From positions 2,852,001 to 2,916,000 of the forward strand of contig NZ_CP134400.1 of the NCBI RefSeq assembly GCF_002968285.2: a DNA stretch of 64,000 nt, read 5' to 3'. How positions within the stretch are numbered: the first letter of the stretch is position 1; the number at the start of each line of letters is the position of its first letter. The translations under genes and the position numbers were made by a program. The notes below the pieces were generated by a model. That model was not told where the DNA came from and searched no databases. It saw nothing but the letters and a program-made list of their open reading frames with translations. The stretch is from Mycobacterium sp. ITM-2016-00318 (GTDB lineage Bacteria; Actinomycetota; Actinomycetes; Mycobacteriales; Mycobacteriaceae). This document shows, one piece after another, positions 1 to 9,157 of the stretch.

Positions 1-1
1 G

Positions 2-1069
2 GTACCGCACCTCGGCCGGGACGCGAAGCATCTGTACGTGTTCCAGCGCACCCCGTCGTCGGTGGACATGCGCGGGAACGAGCCGACGGACCCGCAATGG
101 GCGGCCTCTCTCTCGCCTGGCTGGCAGGAGGAACGAAAACGCAACTTCCATCGCTGGTCACCGTTCGGCGAAGGGGTGATCTTCGATGCGGAGGATCAGG
201 TCTGCGACTTCTGGACCGAGCTGGGCCGCAACCTGACCGCGCGGGTCGCCGCGTCCGAGGATCCGGCTTCGCTTGGCGTCGAAGAGATCATGGCGATGCG
301 CGAGGAAGAACAGTTCAAGGTCATGGAGCGGCTCCGGCGGCGCGTCGAAGCCATCGTCGAAGACACGCAGACCGCGGAGGCGCTCAAGCCCTATTACCAC
401 TTCTTGTGCAAGCGGCCCTGCAGTAGTGACGAATATCTGCCGACGTTCAACCGCTCCAACGTCACGCTTGTCGACGTGGCGGAGTGCAAGGGAGTGGAGC
501 GTCTGACCGAGAAGGGCATCGTCGCCAACGGCGTCGAGTACGAAGTCGATTGCGTGATCTTCGCCAGCGGCTTCGAGATCTCGACCGAGATCAGCAGGCG
601 ATACGCGATGGAGGCCATCGAAGGCCGCGACGGGCTCTCACTCTTCGACCACTGGCGCGACGGCTACAAGACGCTGCACGGCATGACCAGCCACGGGTTC
701 CCCAACCAGTTCCACACGGGATTCATCCAGGGTGGCGTCTCCGCCAACACGACCGCGATGTTCGAGCAGCAGGCCGAGCACATCGCCTACATCATCGCCG
801 AGGCGGTGAAGCGGAGGGCGACGACCGTCGAGCCGAGCATCCAGGCTCAGGAAGCGTGGCGCGCCACCATCAAGGAGGTCGCGATGGACACCTCAGCGTT
901 CGATCTCTCCTGCACTCCGGGCTATTACAACAACGAGGGCCGCGGTTTCGGCGAAGGCGTCCGGTCGTTTCTCGGCGATTACTACATGCCGGGTTTCTAC
1001 GCGTTCGACGAACTGCTGACCGAATGGCGAGCCAAGGGTGACCTCGACGGTCTCGTGCTCGGAAAATAA
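2..1069 (+). CDS. Flavin-binding monooxygenase, Baeyer-Villiger type (3' part)
   Basis: The reading frame is open from base 2, so the gene begins before the window. The lost part would hold the N-terminal FAD Rossmann motif and most of the NADPH domain. What remains starts with LGRDAKHLYVFQRTPSS and includes KRPCSSDEYLPTFNR and FASGFE, which are typical of cyclohexanone/acetone monooxygenase-like class B flavoproteins. These insert oxygen next to a ketone using NADPH and O2. The stop overlaps the next start (TAATG), implying translational coupling with the SDR and the acyl-CoA genes behind it. An early ring-opening or ketone-oxidation step is an inference from context; the substrate is unknown. 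Confidence 0.85.
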   Translation, partial: VPHLGRDAKHLYVFQRTPSSVDMRGNEPTDPQWAASLSPGWQEERKRNFHRWSPFGEGVIFDAEDQVCDFWTELGRNLTARVAASEDPASLGVEEIMAMREEEQFKVMERLRRRVEAIVEDTQTAEALKPYYHFLCKRPCSSDEYLPTFNRSNVTLVDVAECKGVERLTEKGIVANGVEYEVDCVIFASGFEISTEISRRYAMEAIEGRDGLSLFDHWRDGYKTLHGMTSHGFPNQFHTGFIQGGVSANTTAMFEQQAEHIAYIIAEAVKRRATTVEPSIQAQEAWRATIKEVAMDTSAFDLSCTPGYYNNEGRGFGEGVRSFLGDYYMPGFYAFDELLTEWRAKGDLDGLVLGK

Positions 1070-1989
1070 TGCCTGACTTGCGATTCGACGACCGGGTCGC
1101 CGTCGTCACCGGCGGCGGCAGGGGACTGGGCCGCTCGTACGCCATGCTGCTCGCCGCGCAGGGCGCGAAGGTCGTGGTCAACGATCCCGGCGGCAGCCTC
1201 GCCGGCGACGGAACCGATGTCGGACCGGCAGAAGAGGTGGTGCGCGAGATCGCCGCGGCCGGCGGCGAGGCCGTCGCCAACACCGATTCGGTGGCGACGC
1301 CGGTTGGCGGCGAGGCGATCGTCGACGCGGCGCTGGACCGCTACGGCCGGATCGACATCCTGATCCACAACGCAGGCAACGTTCGCCGAGCGTCGTTGAA
1401 GGCAATGTCCTACGACGACTTCGAGGCCGTGCTCGACGTCCATCTGCGGGGCGCCTTCCACGTTGTGCGGCAGGCGTTCCCGTTGATGTGCGATGCGGGC
1501 TACGGACGCATCGTGTTGACGTCGTCGATCGGCGGCCTGTACGGGAACCACGAAGTGGCCAACTACGCGATAGCCAAGGCGGGGGTGATCGGCCTGTCCA
1601 ACGTCGTCGCAATGGAAGGTGCCGCCGAGGGCGTCAAGAGCAATGTCATCGTGCCAGCGGCAGTAACCAGGATGGCCGAGGGCATCGACACGTCGGCCTA
1701 TCCACCGATGGGCCCAGAGCTTGTGTCGCCCGTCGTGGGCTGGCTCTCGCACGAAACCTGCTCCATCACAGGGGAAATACTGATAGCCCTGGCAGGCCGG
1801 GTGGCACGGGCAGTCGTCGCGGAAACGCCGGGGGTGTATCGCCCGTCGTGGTCCATGGCCGATGTCGGCGAGCACATGGCGGCGATCCGCGATGCGTCGG
1901 ATCCTGTCGTCTTCCCTGTGGTACCCGACGGGCACGGCGACCACATCCGGTACAGCTTCGGCATGGCGTCTCAGGCCGTCCGTGGCTAG
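1069..1989 (+). CDS. Short-chain dehydrogenase/reductase
   Basis: 306 aa classical SDR. The NAD(P)-binding motif TGGGRGLGR is near residues 15-23, NAG near 102-104, Ser152/153 follows the TSS motif, and the catalytic Y166-x3-K170 (YAIAK) is clear. The N-terminus resembles the (3R)-hydroxyacyl-CoA dehydrogenase module of type 2 multifunctional enzymes (VVVNDPGG followed by GDG). Oxidation of a 3-hydroxyacyl-CoA or a cyclic alcohol is therefore plausible. ATG overlaps the upstream monooxygenase stop, and the gene overlaps the CoA-transferase by 8 nt, so it sits inside the operon. The exact substrate is not visible. Confidence 0.88.
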   Translation: MPDLRFDDRVAVVTGGGRGLGRSYAMLLAAQGAKVVVNDPGGSLAGDGTDVGPAEEVVREIAAAGGEAVANTDSVATPVGGEAIVDAALDRYGRIDILIHNAGNVRRASLKAMSYDDFEAVLDVHLRGAFHVVRQAFPLMCDAGYGRIVLTSSIGGLYGNHEVANYAIAKAGVIGLSNVVAMEGAAEGVKSNVIVPAAVTRMAEGIDTSAYPPMGPELVSPVVGWLSHETCSITGEILIALAGRVARAVVAETPGVYRPSWSMADVGEHMAAIRDASDPVVFPVVPDGHGDHIRYSFGMASQAVRG

Positions 1990-3151
1990 CCACGGTCCGC
2001 TGGCCGGCGTTCGCGTCGTCGATCTCACCGCGATGGTGATGGGCCCTTACTGCACCCAGATCATGGCCGACATGGGCGCCGATGTGATCAAGGTCGAGCC
2101 GCCCGCGGGCGACAACACCCGCTACATCTCGGTGGGCCCTGCGCCCGGCATGAGCGGCGTCTACATCAACGTCAACCGCGGCAAACGCGCGATCGTGCTG
2201 GACCTGCGAACCGAAGAAGGCGCGACAGCGCTTCGCGCGCTGATCGAAACCGCCGACGTGTTCATTCACTCGATGCGGTCCAAGGCTATCGCCAAGCTCG
2301 GCTTCGGCTACGACGACGTCGCTGCGCTCAACCCGTCGATCGTTTACACCAACTGCTACGGGTACGGCAGGCGCGGGCCCTACCGCGACCTGCCCGCCTA
2401 CGACGACACCATCCAGGCCGAGTGCGGAATCCCCGCCGTGCAGGAACAACTGACGGGCGAAGCCAACTATGTCGGCACGATCATGGCCGACAAGGTCGGC
2501 GGCCTGACCGCCCTCTACGCGACCACCATGGCGCTGTTCCACCGCGAGCGGACCGGCGAGGGCCAGGAGGTCGAGGTCGCCATGTTCGAGACGATGGCGT
2601 CGTTCATGCTGGTCGAACACGCGAACGGAGCGATGTTCGACCCGCCGCTCGGCCCGGCGGTGTATCCGCGCACGGTCGCGCCCAACCGGCGGCCATACCC
2701 CACGAAGGACGGCCACATCGCCGCGCTCATCTACAACGACAAGCACTGGAACGCGTTCGTCAACGCCGTGCGACCGCCGTGGGCAACCGAGGTGTACGCG
2801 ACCTTGGAGATGCGCGCGACCGACATCGACACCGTTTACGGGCTTGTCGCACAGACGATGCTGGAGCGCACGACCGACGAGTGGTTGGCGCTGTTCCGGG
2901 AGTTGGAGATCCCGGCCGCACCGATCAACACCCCAGACGCGCTGTTCGACCATCCACATCTGAACGCTGTCGGTCTGTTCGAAACCGTGGAAACGCCGCA
3001 GGGACCGGTGAGAATGCCTGGTGTGCCAACGTGGTTCTCGCGTACTCCCGGCAGGATCGCGGGTCCGACCCGTGAGCTCGGCGCGGACACCGAAGACGTT
3101 TTGCGCGAGCTCGGACTCGCCGACGTCGAGCCCGCCGTGGGTTCGGGATAG
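1982..3151 (+). CDS. CaiB/BaiF class III CoA-transferase
   Basis: 389 aa from a GTG that overlaps the end of the SDR; the open frame extends further upstream, but the family fold starts at the following GPLAGVRVVDLT. The expected catalytic Asp lies in MADKVGG at about residue 170, matching Asp169 of formyl-CoA transferase. The downstream ERTGEGQEVEVAMFE motif is typical of the family. Such enzymes move CoA between a thioester donor and a free acid, forming an aspartyl-CoA intermediate. Here it would activate a carboxylic acid for the acyl-CoA dehydrogenases that follow; this role is inferred from the operon. Confidence 0.9.
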   Translation: MASHGPLAGVRVVDLTAMVMGPYCTQIMADMGADVIKVEPPAGDNTRYISVGPAPGMSGVYINVNRGKRAIVLDLRTEEGATALRALIETADVFIHSMRSKAIAKLGFGYDDVAALNPSIVYTNCYGYGRRGPYRDLPAYDDTIQAECGIPAVQEQLTGEANYVGTIMADKVGGLTALYATTMALFHRERTGEGQEVEVAMFETMASFMLVEHANGAMFDPPLGPAVYPRTVAPNRRPYPTKDGHIAALIYNDKHWNAFVNAVRPPWATEVYATLEMRATDIDTVYGLVAQTMLERTTDEWLALFRELEIPAAPINTPDALFDHPHLNAVGLFETVETPQGPVRMPGVPTWFSRTPGRIAGPTRELGADTEDVLRELGLADVEPAVGSG

Positions 3152-3159
3152 GCAGGCCG

Positions 3160-4311
3160 GTGGACTTCGACATGGGCCGCGAGGCCGCTGCATTGCGCGG
3201 CACGTTGCGCGAGCTGGTCAAAACGCAAGTGCCGGAGGGTTTTCTCGGTGCCTTCACCGACGATCCGGCCGACCTCGAAACCGCCCAGCGGTTCTGCCGG
3301 ACGCTGGCCGATCGGAACCTGCTGTGCCAGTCGTGGCCGGAGGAGTTCGGCGGTGGCGGGGCGTCGGTGTGGGAGCAGACCGTGGTGCGCGAGGAGATGT
3401 GGGCCCATCACGAGCCCCGCGGCGCGCAGTACATGGGCGTCAACTGGGTCGGCCCGATCATCATGCGCCACGGCACAGAGGAGCAGCAGCGTAAGCATCT
3501 GCCGCCGATCGCCCGTGGCGAGGTGATCTGGTGTCAGGGCTTCTCCGAACCGGAGGCGGGCTCCGATCTGGCGTCCCTGCGCACCGCCGCCCGCCAGGAC
3601 GGTGACGGCTGGCTGATCAGCGGCCAGAAGATCTGGACGTCCTACGCCACCATGGCGCAGTGGTGCTTCCTGCTCGCCCGCACGCACAAGGGCGAGAAGA
3701 AGCAGCACGGGTTGACGATCTTCCTTGTCCCGATGGACGATCCGGCAATCCAGGTCCGCCCGATTCGTGCCATGTTGGGTCCCCATCACTTGAACGAGGT
3801 GTTCTTCGACGATCTGAGGGTGACCCGGGCCGACGTGCTGGGAGAGGTTGACCAGGGTTGGTCGATCGTCCAGGAGGTGACGTCCTTCGAACGTGTCGGC
3901 ATCGCGCGCTACGCCAGATGCGAACGGCTGCTGGCCGCGGCGCCATCCGTGCTCGGCGATCGCTGGGAGGAGCTACCCACCGAGTTGCGGGGTCGCTGGA
4001 TCCGAATGCTCACCCACTGCCGTCGCGCGCGCCTTCTCGCGTATCGCGTTGTGTCGCTGCAGAACAGCGGCCGGATACAGCCGGGGGACGCAGCCGCCTA
4101 CCGCATCGCGGTGACGAAGCTCGATCAGGACAGCGCGGAAGTGTTGATGGACATCGCCGCCGAGGTGTCACCCGACGATCCCGGAGGCTGCTGGTTCCTG
4201 GCGGAGGTCGAGGATCACTGGAAATACTCGCAGGCCTCGACCGTGTCGTCCGGCAGCATCGAGATGCAGCGCATCCTGCTGTCCCGTGCACTGTTGGCAG
4301 GCGCGAAATGA
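3160..4311 (+). CDS. Acyl-CoA dehydrogenase, full-length subunit (pair 1)
   Basis: 383 aa from GTG, 8 nt after the CoA-transferase stop. It has the FAD/substrate motif GFSEPEAGSDLASL near residues 126-139, an ISGQKIWTSYA segment, and a C-terminal SSGSIEMQRILL. It should oxidise an acyl-CoA to the 2-enoyl-CoA with FAD. The next gene is a shorter acyl-CoA dehydrogenase-like protein overlapping by ATGA. In actinobacteria such adjacent long and short FadE genes usually form alpha2beta2 heterotetramers, as known for the cholesterol side-chain enzymes. That assembly is inferred here. Confidence 0.9.
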   Translation: MDFDMGREAAALRGTLRELVKTQVPEGFLGAFTDDPADLETAQRFCRTLADRNLLCQSWPEEFGGGGASVWEQTVVREEMWAHHEPRGAQYMGVNWVGPIIMRHGTEEQQRKHLPPIARGEVIWCQGFSEPEAGSDLASLRTAARQDGDGWLISGQKIWTSYATMAQWCFLLARTHKGEKKQHGLTIFLVPMDDPAIQVRPIRAMLGPHHLNEVFFDDLRVTRADVLGEVDQGWSIVQEVTSFERVGIARYARCERLLAAAPSVLGDRWEELPTELRGRWIRMLTHCRRARLLAYRVVSLQNSGRIQPGDAAAYRIAVTKLDQDSAEVLMDIAAEVSPDDPGGCWFLAEVEDHWKYSQASTVSSGSIEMQRILLSRALLAGAK

Positions 4312-5234
4312 CCGAGATGATTCTTGATCTGGGCGAAGACGCCAAAGAGTACGGTCGGCAAGCGCTTCGGGCGTTCGAAGCCGCCGGTGGCGATCAACTG
4401 GTCCAGCAGGCCGAAGCCAAACCCGACATCCGCGACGCCCTCGTCAGCCCCGCGCTGAACGAACTCGGTGCATGGGAACTCGATGCCCGCACCGATGCCG
4501 ACGGACTGGAAGCCGCGGCGGCGCTGTGCCGCAGCGCGGGCTACTGGGCGCTGCCGTATCCGGTCGCCGAGCGGCTCGCCAAGCCCACCGATCTCGACTC
4601 CGACGGCCTCGTCGTGGTGACGTCGAAGCGACCCGCGGCGGCAATCGGCGGGGTCGAGACACAATGGACGACAGTGACGTTGGACGGCGTCAGGAGCGCA
4701 GTCGTCGGCCATGGCAGCACAGGACCGGCGTTCGTCACGCCGCTCGAACTCACCGAGACCGACCGCAACGGAGCGTGCGATCTGGCGCTGGCCCTCGTGC
4801 TGCCGTGCTGGACGCTGCTCGGCATGCTCGACAGAGCCATCGAGCTGACCATCGCGCACATCAGCCTGCGCAAGCAGTTCGGTCAGCCGCTCTCCGCGTT
4901 TCAGGGTGTGCAGTTCCAGCTGACCGACGCAGAAGTCGAACGCAGCGGGCTCGACATCCTGGCCAAATACGCGCTGTGGAGCGCGGCCTCCGGTAAGCCG
5001 GAAGCGCTTGTCGACGCACTCGCGCTGCGGATGTCGGCGATCGAAGCGGCCGAGATCGTCTTCCGGGTGTGCCACCAGCTGCACGGCGCCGTCGGGTTCT
5101 GCGACGAGACAACCCTGTCGTGGTTGTCGCGGTACAGCCAGCCGCTGCGCCGGCTTCCGCTCGGGTTGTCCGCCACGCGCGACGAGTTGACCCGTCGCGC
5201 AGGCAGGTCCGGTCTGAATGGGTTGTACCCGTGA
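4308..5234 (+). CDS. Acyl-CoA dehydrogenase, short subunit (pair 1)
   Basis: 308 aa. Starts at the ATG overlapping the previous stop (ATGA); the open frame runs further upstream but only in antiparallel shadow. The C-terminal half is recognisable (LRKQFGQPLSAFQ, then LHGAVGF), while the N-terminal half is shortened and lacks the SEPEAGSD motif. This is the usual look of the beta subunit of a heterotetrameric FadE, which shares the FAD site with its partner at 3160-4311. It overlaps the next acyl-CoA dehydrogenase by 4 nt (GTGA). Confidence 0.87.
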   Translation: MTEMILDLGEDAKEYGRQALRAFEAAGGDQLVQQAEAKPDIRDALVSPALNELGAWELDARTDADGLEAAAALCRSAGYWALPYPVAERLAKPTDLDSDGLVVVTSKRPAAAIGGVETQWTTVTLDGVRSAVVGHGSTGPAFVTPLELTETDRNGACDLALALVLPCWTLLGMLDRAIELTIAHISLRKQFGQPLSAFQGVQFQLTDAEVERSGLDILAKYALWSAASGKPEALVDALALRMSAIEAAEIVFRVCHQLHGAVGFCDETTLSWLSRYSQPLRRLPLGLSATRDELTRRAGRSGLNGLYP

Positions 5235-6397
5235 CGGCAGATCTCGAGGAGTTCCGTGCCGCCGTGCGGGCCTGGTGCGCCGAGCACATCCCGCCGGACT
5301 GGCGCGCCACTCAAACCGACGTCGACGACGAGGAATTCGTCCGGTTTCAGAAGTGGTGGTTCGCTGAGCTGCATGCCGCCGGCTACGCCGTGCCGCATTG
5401 GCCGCGCGACTGGGGCGGTGGCATGTCTGTCGCCGAACAGATCGTGTTGTACCAGGAATTGGCGGCTCACGACGCACCCCGTCTCGTGCTTGCGTTCGTC
5501 GGGATCCACCATGCCGCGTCCACTTTGATCGTCGCCGGCACCGACGAGCAGCGGCGCCGACACCTGCCCGCCATCCTCGACGGCGAAATCTGGGTACAGG
5601 GCTTCTCCGAACCGGAGGCGGGAAGCGACCTTGCGTCCCTGCGCACCACGGCGCACAGGGACGGCGACAACTACGTCGTCAACGGCCAGAAACTGTGGGC
5701 CAGCGGCGGCAAGCACGCCGACTGGTGCCTGTTGCTGGCCCGCACCGACCCCGATGCTCCCAAGCGCAAGGGCATTTCGTACTTCCTGCTGGACATGAGG
5801 ACCCCCGGGGTCGAGGTGCGGCCCATCCGCAACGCCATCGGCGATTCGCATTTCTGCGAGGTCTTTCTCAACGATGTCTCGATCCCTGCCGCCAACCTCG
5901 TCGGCGCCGAGAACTCTGGCTGGCAGGTGGCACAGGCGACACTGGGTGCAGAGCGCGGGATGACGATGCTCGAGCTGGCGGAGCGTCTCGGCAACGCGGG
6001 CTTCCGCTGGCTGGTGGCCTCGTGTGACGCCGCGGATCCGCTGATCGCCGATCGGCTCGCGCAGTTCGACATCGAGGTCACCGGTCTGCGGGGATTGTGC
6101 AGGCGGTTCGTGGAGCAGGCCGAAGCCGGCACCACGGGCCCGGCCGACGCGTCCATCGTGAAGCTGTTCTACAGCGAGCTTCTGCAGCGCATGACGGATT
6201 TCGGCGCCGAGGTCGGCGGGCTGCACGCGCACACCACGTTGGTGAAGTCGGCAAGCAGCGGGTGGGAATCCGGTTCGTGGATGCTCGATTTCATCGGCTC
6301 GTGGGAATGGACGATTCCCGGTGGATCGAGCGAGATCCAGCGGACCATCATCGCCGAGCGCGGGCTCGAACTGCCGCGAGAGCCGAGCGCCGTCTGA
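5231..6397 (+). CDS. Acyl-CoA dehydrogenase, full-length subunit (pair 2)
   Basis: 388 aa from the GTG that overlaps the preceding stop; a longer in-frame extension was rejected because it lies inside the upstream gene. It carries GFSEPEAGSDLASLRT near residue 124, NGQKLWASGG, and the C-terminal PGGSSEIQRTII. It is a clear paralogue of the 3160-4311 protein, and its partner is the shorter gene directly downstream (TGATG overlap). Having two alpha/beta FadE pairs in one operon suggests two separate dehydrogenation rounds or two different acyl-CoA shapes. Confidence 0.9.
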   Translation: MTADLEEFRAAVRAWCAEHIPPDWRATQTDVDDEEFVRFQKWWFAELHAAGYAVPHWPRDWGGGMSVAEQIVLYQELAAHDAPRLVLAFVGIHHAASTLIVAGTDEQRRRHLPAILDGEIWVQGFSEPEAGSDLASLRTTAHRDGDNYVVNGQKLWASGGKHADWCLLLARTDPDAPKRKGISYFLLDMRTPGVEVRPIRNAIGDSHFCEVFLNDVSIPAANLVGAENSGWQVAQATLGAERGMTMLELAERLGNAGFRWLVASCDAADPLIADRLAQFDIEVTGLRGLCRRFVEQAEAGTTGPADASIVKLFYSELLQRMTDFGAEVGGLHAHTTLVKSASSGWESGSWMLDFIGSWEWTIPGGSSEIQRTIIAERGLELPREPSAV

Positions 6398-7389
6398 TGG
6401 CCCACGACTTCGACGAGTTCCACGGCGAGCTGCGGTCCGTTGCGGGCGACCTGCTCGCCAAGGACCGATCCGCCGATTGGGCCGTTCTCGCCGACGCCGG
6501 CTGGACCGGGCTCGAAGTGGGGGAGGACCTCGGCGGGGCCGGCGCCACCTTCGCCGAAGTCGCCGTCATCTGCGAGGAGATGGGCCGCGCGGCGAGCGCC
6601 AACAGCTACCTGGGCGGCGCAGTCCTCGGCGTCGGTGTGCTGACGTCGTTGCAGCCCAGTGAGTCTCGCGATCGGCTGTTGCGTGCCACCGCGTCGGGAA
6701 CGGCGCGTACCGCGGTCGTCGTCGACGGGTTCACCCTCGACGACGGCCGGCTCACCGGTCACGCGGAATTCGTGCCCGATGCTCTCGACGCCGACACACT
6801 GCTCGTGGTGGTCGACGGTGGCGTCGTCGTCGCGGACGCGACCGTGACACCCCGGCCGGTGCTCGACGGAACCCGTCGGCTGGCGACGGTGTCGGCGAAG
6901 ACCTCCGAGGCGACCGAGGTTCTCCGCTTCGCCGGCGACGCCATGGACGAGGTGCGCCGGCTTCGCGAACGCGCCGCGGTCGCCATCGCGTGCGACAGCC
7001 TCGGGTTGTCGGAGGCGATGCTGTCCGCGACGGTCGCGTACGTCAAGGTGCGACACCAGTTCGGCCGTGCCATCGGTTCGTTCCAAGCCGTAAAACACGC
7101 CTGCGCGGACATGTTGACATCCCTTTCGGTTTCCCGCCAACTTGTCTCGGCGGCCGTCGACGCCGTCACCGAGCGCCTGCCGGACGCCGACGTGGCGGTC
7201 GCGATGGCGAAATCACATACCTGCGCCGCAGCCGTGGACATCGCCGGCAAGGCCATGCAGTTGCACGGCGGCATCGGATACACGTGGGAAAGCGGCCTTC
7301 ACGTGTATCTCAAACGCGCCGCACTCAACCGGTCGTTGTTCGGTTCACCTGCAGCACACCGTCAAGAGCTCGCAAAACGCTACCTTTAG
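6397..7389 (+). CDS. Acyl-CoA dehydrogenase, short subunit (pair 2)
   Basis: 330 aa; ATG shares a base with the preceding TGA. Motifs VRHQFGRAIGSFQAVKH and QLHGGIGYTWESGLHVYLKR mark the C-terminal acyl-CoA dehydrogenase domain. The N-terminal domain is reduced, as in other beta subunits. It probably forms a heteromeric enzyme with the 5231-6397 product. The gene ends 13 nt before the ThDP enzyme, whose ribosome site begins at the stop. Confidence 0.87.
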   Translation: MAHDFDEFHGELRSVAGDLLAKDRSADWAVLADAGWTGLEVGEDLGGAGATFAEVAVICEEMGRAASANSYLGGAVLGVGVLTSLQPSESRDRLLRATASGTARTAVVVDGFTLDDGRLTGHAEFVPDALDADTLLVVVDGGVVVADATVTPRPVLDGTRRLATVSAKTSEATEVLRFAGDAMDEVRRLRERAAVAIACDSLGLSEAMLSATVAYVKVRHQFGRAIGSFQAVKHACADMLTSLSVSRQLVSAAVDAVTERLPDADVAVAMAKSHTCAAAVDIAGKAMQLHGGIGYTWESGLHVYLKRAALNRSLFGSPAAHRQELAKRYL

Positions 7390-7402
7390 AAGGAGTCTCA
7401 CC

Positions 7403-9115
7403 ATGGGCACACCCGTCTACAAGCGCATCCTCGACCTTTTCGAGGCCGAGGGCGTCAACACGTTGTTCGGTATCCCGGACCCCAACTTCGTGCACATGTT
7501 CGCCGAAGCCGACGCCCGCGGCTGGTCGGTCGTCGCCCCGCACCACGAGCTGAGCGCAGGGTTCATGGCCGAGGCGGCGTCACGCATGACGGGTAAGCCG
7601 GGGCTGTGCATCGGCACGCTCGGCCCGGGGGTCGCCAACATCTCCGGCGCGATGATGTGCGCCCTGGTCGAGAACTCTCCGGTGATCTTCCTCGGCGGCC
7701 AGCGCGCCCGCATCACCGAGCGTCGGGTGCGGCGCGGCCGGATCCAATTCGTCCAGCAGGAAGGCCTTTTCACACCGTCGGTGAAATACAGCAGCTCGAT
7801 CGAGTACGCCGACCAGACCGACGAGATCATCCACGAGGCGATCCGGCGCTCGATGTCGGGCACCCCGGGACCCAGCTACATCGAGTACCCGTCGCACGTG
7901 ATCCTCGAGGAGCTCGACGTCTCCGAGCCGTTGCCGCCGCACCGGTATCGCCTCGTGAACCAGGGCGCTGGCGCGCGCGAGGTGGCAGAGGCCGCGAAGC
8001 TGATCCGGGAGGCCGAGAACCCGATCCTGTTGGTCGGGCACGGTGTTCACACGTCGCGGACGGGACCCGACGTCAAGCAGCTCGCCGATCTGATGGCCTG
8101 CCCGGTGATCCAGACCTCCGGCGGCACCTCGTTCATTCCCGGACTGCAGGAGCGGACGTTCCCTTACCTGTTCTCGCCGGCCGCCAACGCCGCAGTCGAG
8201 GAGTCCGACCTGTGCGTCGCGCTGGGAACCGAGCTCGGAGAGCCGATGCACTACGGCCGGACCCAGCACTGGGCCGCTAATGACGCGAACCGCAAATGGG
8301 TGTACGTCGAGCAGGACCCGACCGCCATCGGCGTCAACCGTCCGTTCGACGTGTCACTCGTCGGCGATCTGCGCGGCGTGCTGCCGCAACTCGTCGAGGC
8401 CCTTCGCGACACCCCCCGCAAGGCCGCCACGACGCTGGAGACGCTGATCAAGCAGGACCAGAAGGAACTCGCGGAGCTCTCCGAGAGCGCCCCGACCGGG
8501 CGTTCCCCGATCCATCCCGCGCGCTACGTCGTGGAGGCCACCAAGGCATTCAACGAGCTCGAGGACGGCATTCTGGTGCGCGACGGCGGTGCGACCGTGA
8601 TCTTCGGTTGGACCTACTCGCAGTCCAAACCGCGTGACGTGATCTGGAACCAGAACTTCGGTCATCTCGGCACGGGCCTGCCGTACGCCGTGGGCGCCTC
8701 GGTCGCCGAGGGCGGCAAGCGGCCCGTCATGCTGCTGACCAGCGACTCGGCGTTCCTATTCCACATCGCCGAACTCGAGACGGCCGCCCGGCAGAACCTG
8801 CCGCTGGTCTGCGTGGTGGGGGTCGACCACCAGTGGGGCCTCGAGGTGGGTGTCTACAAGCGGACGTTCGACCAGCCGTCGCCTCAGCCGGGCGTGCACT
8901 GGAGCAAGGACGTCCGAATGGACAAGATCGGCGAGGGCTTCGGGTGCCACGGTGAGTACGTCGAGAAGGAGGAGGAGATCGGACCGGCGATCGCCCGCGC
9001 GTACGCCAGTGGAAAGGTCGGCGTCGTGCACGTCTGCATCGACCCGAAGGCGAACTCCGAGGAGATGCCCAAGTACGACCGATTCCGGACGTGGTATGCA
9101 GAAGGCACTCAGTAG
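7403..9115 (+). CDS. Thiamine-diphosphate enzyme (acetolactate synthase/2-hydroxyacyl-CoA lyase type)
   Basis: 570 aa. Start ATG has a strong AGAAGGAG ribosome site at 7388-7395. The activating Glu sits in APHHELSAGFMAEAASR, the central domain has TSGGTSFIPG, and the ThDP/Mg segment is SDSAFLFHIAELETAARQN. The first two Gly of the usual GDG motif are Ser here. The family decarboxylates or cleaves 2-oxo or 2-hydroxyacyl substrates. Together with the aldehyde dehydrogenase behind it, a 2-hydroxyacyl-CoA lyase role (aldehyde plus formyl-CoA) is attractive, but a benzoylformate-decarboxylase-like or carboligase role cannot be excluded. Confidence 0.87.
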   Translation: MGTPVYKRILDLFEAEGVNTLFGIPDPNFVHMFAEADARGWSVVAPHHELSAGFMAEAASRMTGKPGLCIGTLGPGVANISGAMMCALVENSPVIFLGGQRARITERRVRRGRIQFVQQEGLFTPSVKYSSSIEYADQTDEIIHEAIRRSMSGTPGPSYIEYPSHVILEELDVSEPLPPHRYRLVNQGAGAREVAEAAKLIREAENPILLVGHGVHTSRTGPDVKQLADLMACPVIQTSGGTSFIPGLQERTFPYLFSPAANAAVEESDLCVALGTELGEPMHYGRTQHWAANDANRKWVYVEQDPTAIGVNRPFDVSLVGDLRGVLPQLVEALRDTPRKAATTLETLIKQDQKELAELSESAPTGRSPIHPARYVVEATKAFNELEDGILVRDGGATVIFGWTYSQSKPRDVIWNQNFGHLGTGLPYAVGASVAEGGKRPVMLLTSDSAFLFHIAELETAARQNLPLVCVVGVDHQWGLEVGVYKRTFDQPSPQPGVHWSKDVRMDKIGEGFGCHGEYVEKEEEIGPAIARAYASGKVGVVHVCIDPKANSEEMPKYDRFRTWYAEGTQ

Positions 9116-9157
9116 CTTCCCGCACGCGAAGAGGACAAATTGGAGAGGATGACTCCC

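Noticed and set aside
9140..9157. TTG 9140 or ATG 9149 as start of the aldehyde dehydrogenase
   Set aside because: GGAGAGG at 9142-9148 overlaps or abuts both; ATG 9158 has proper spacing.
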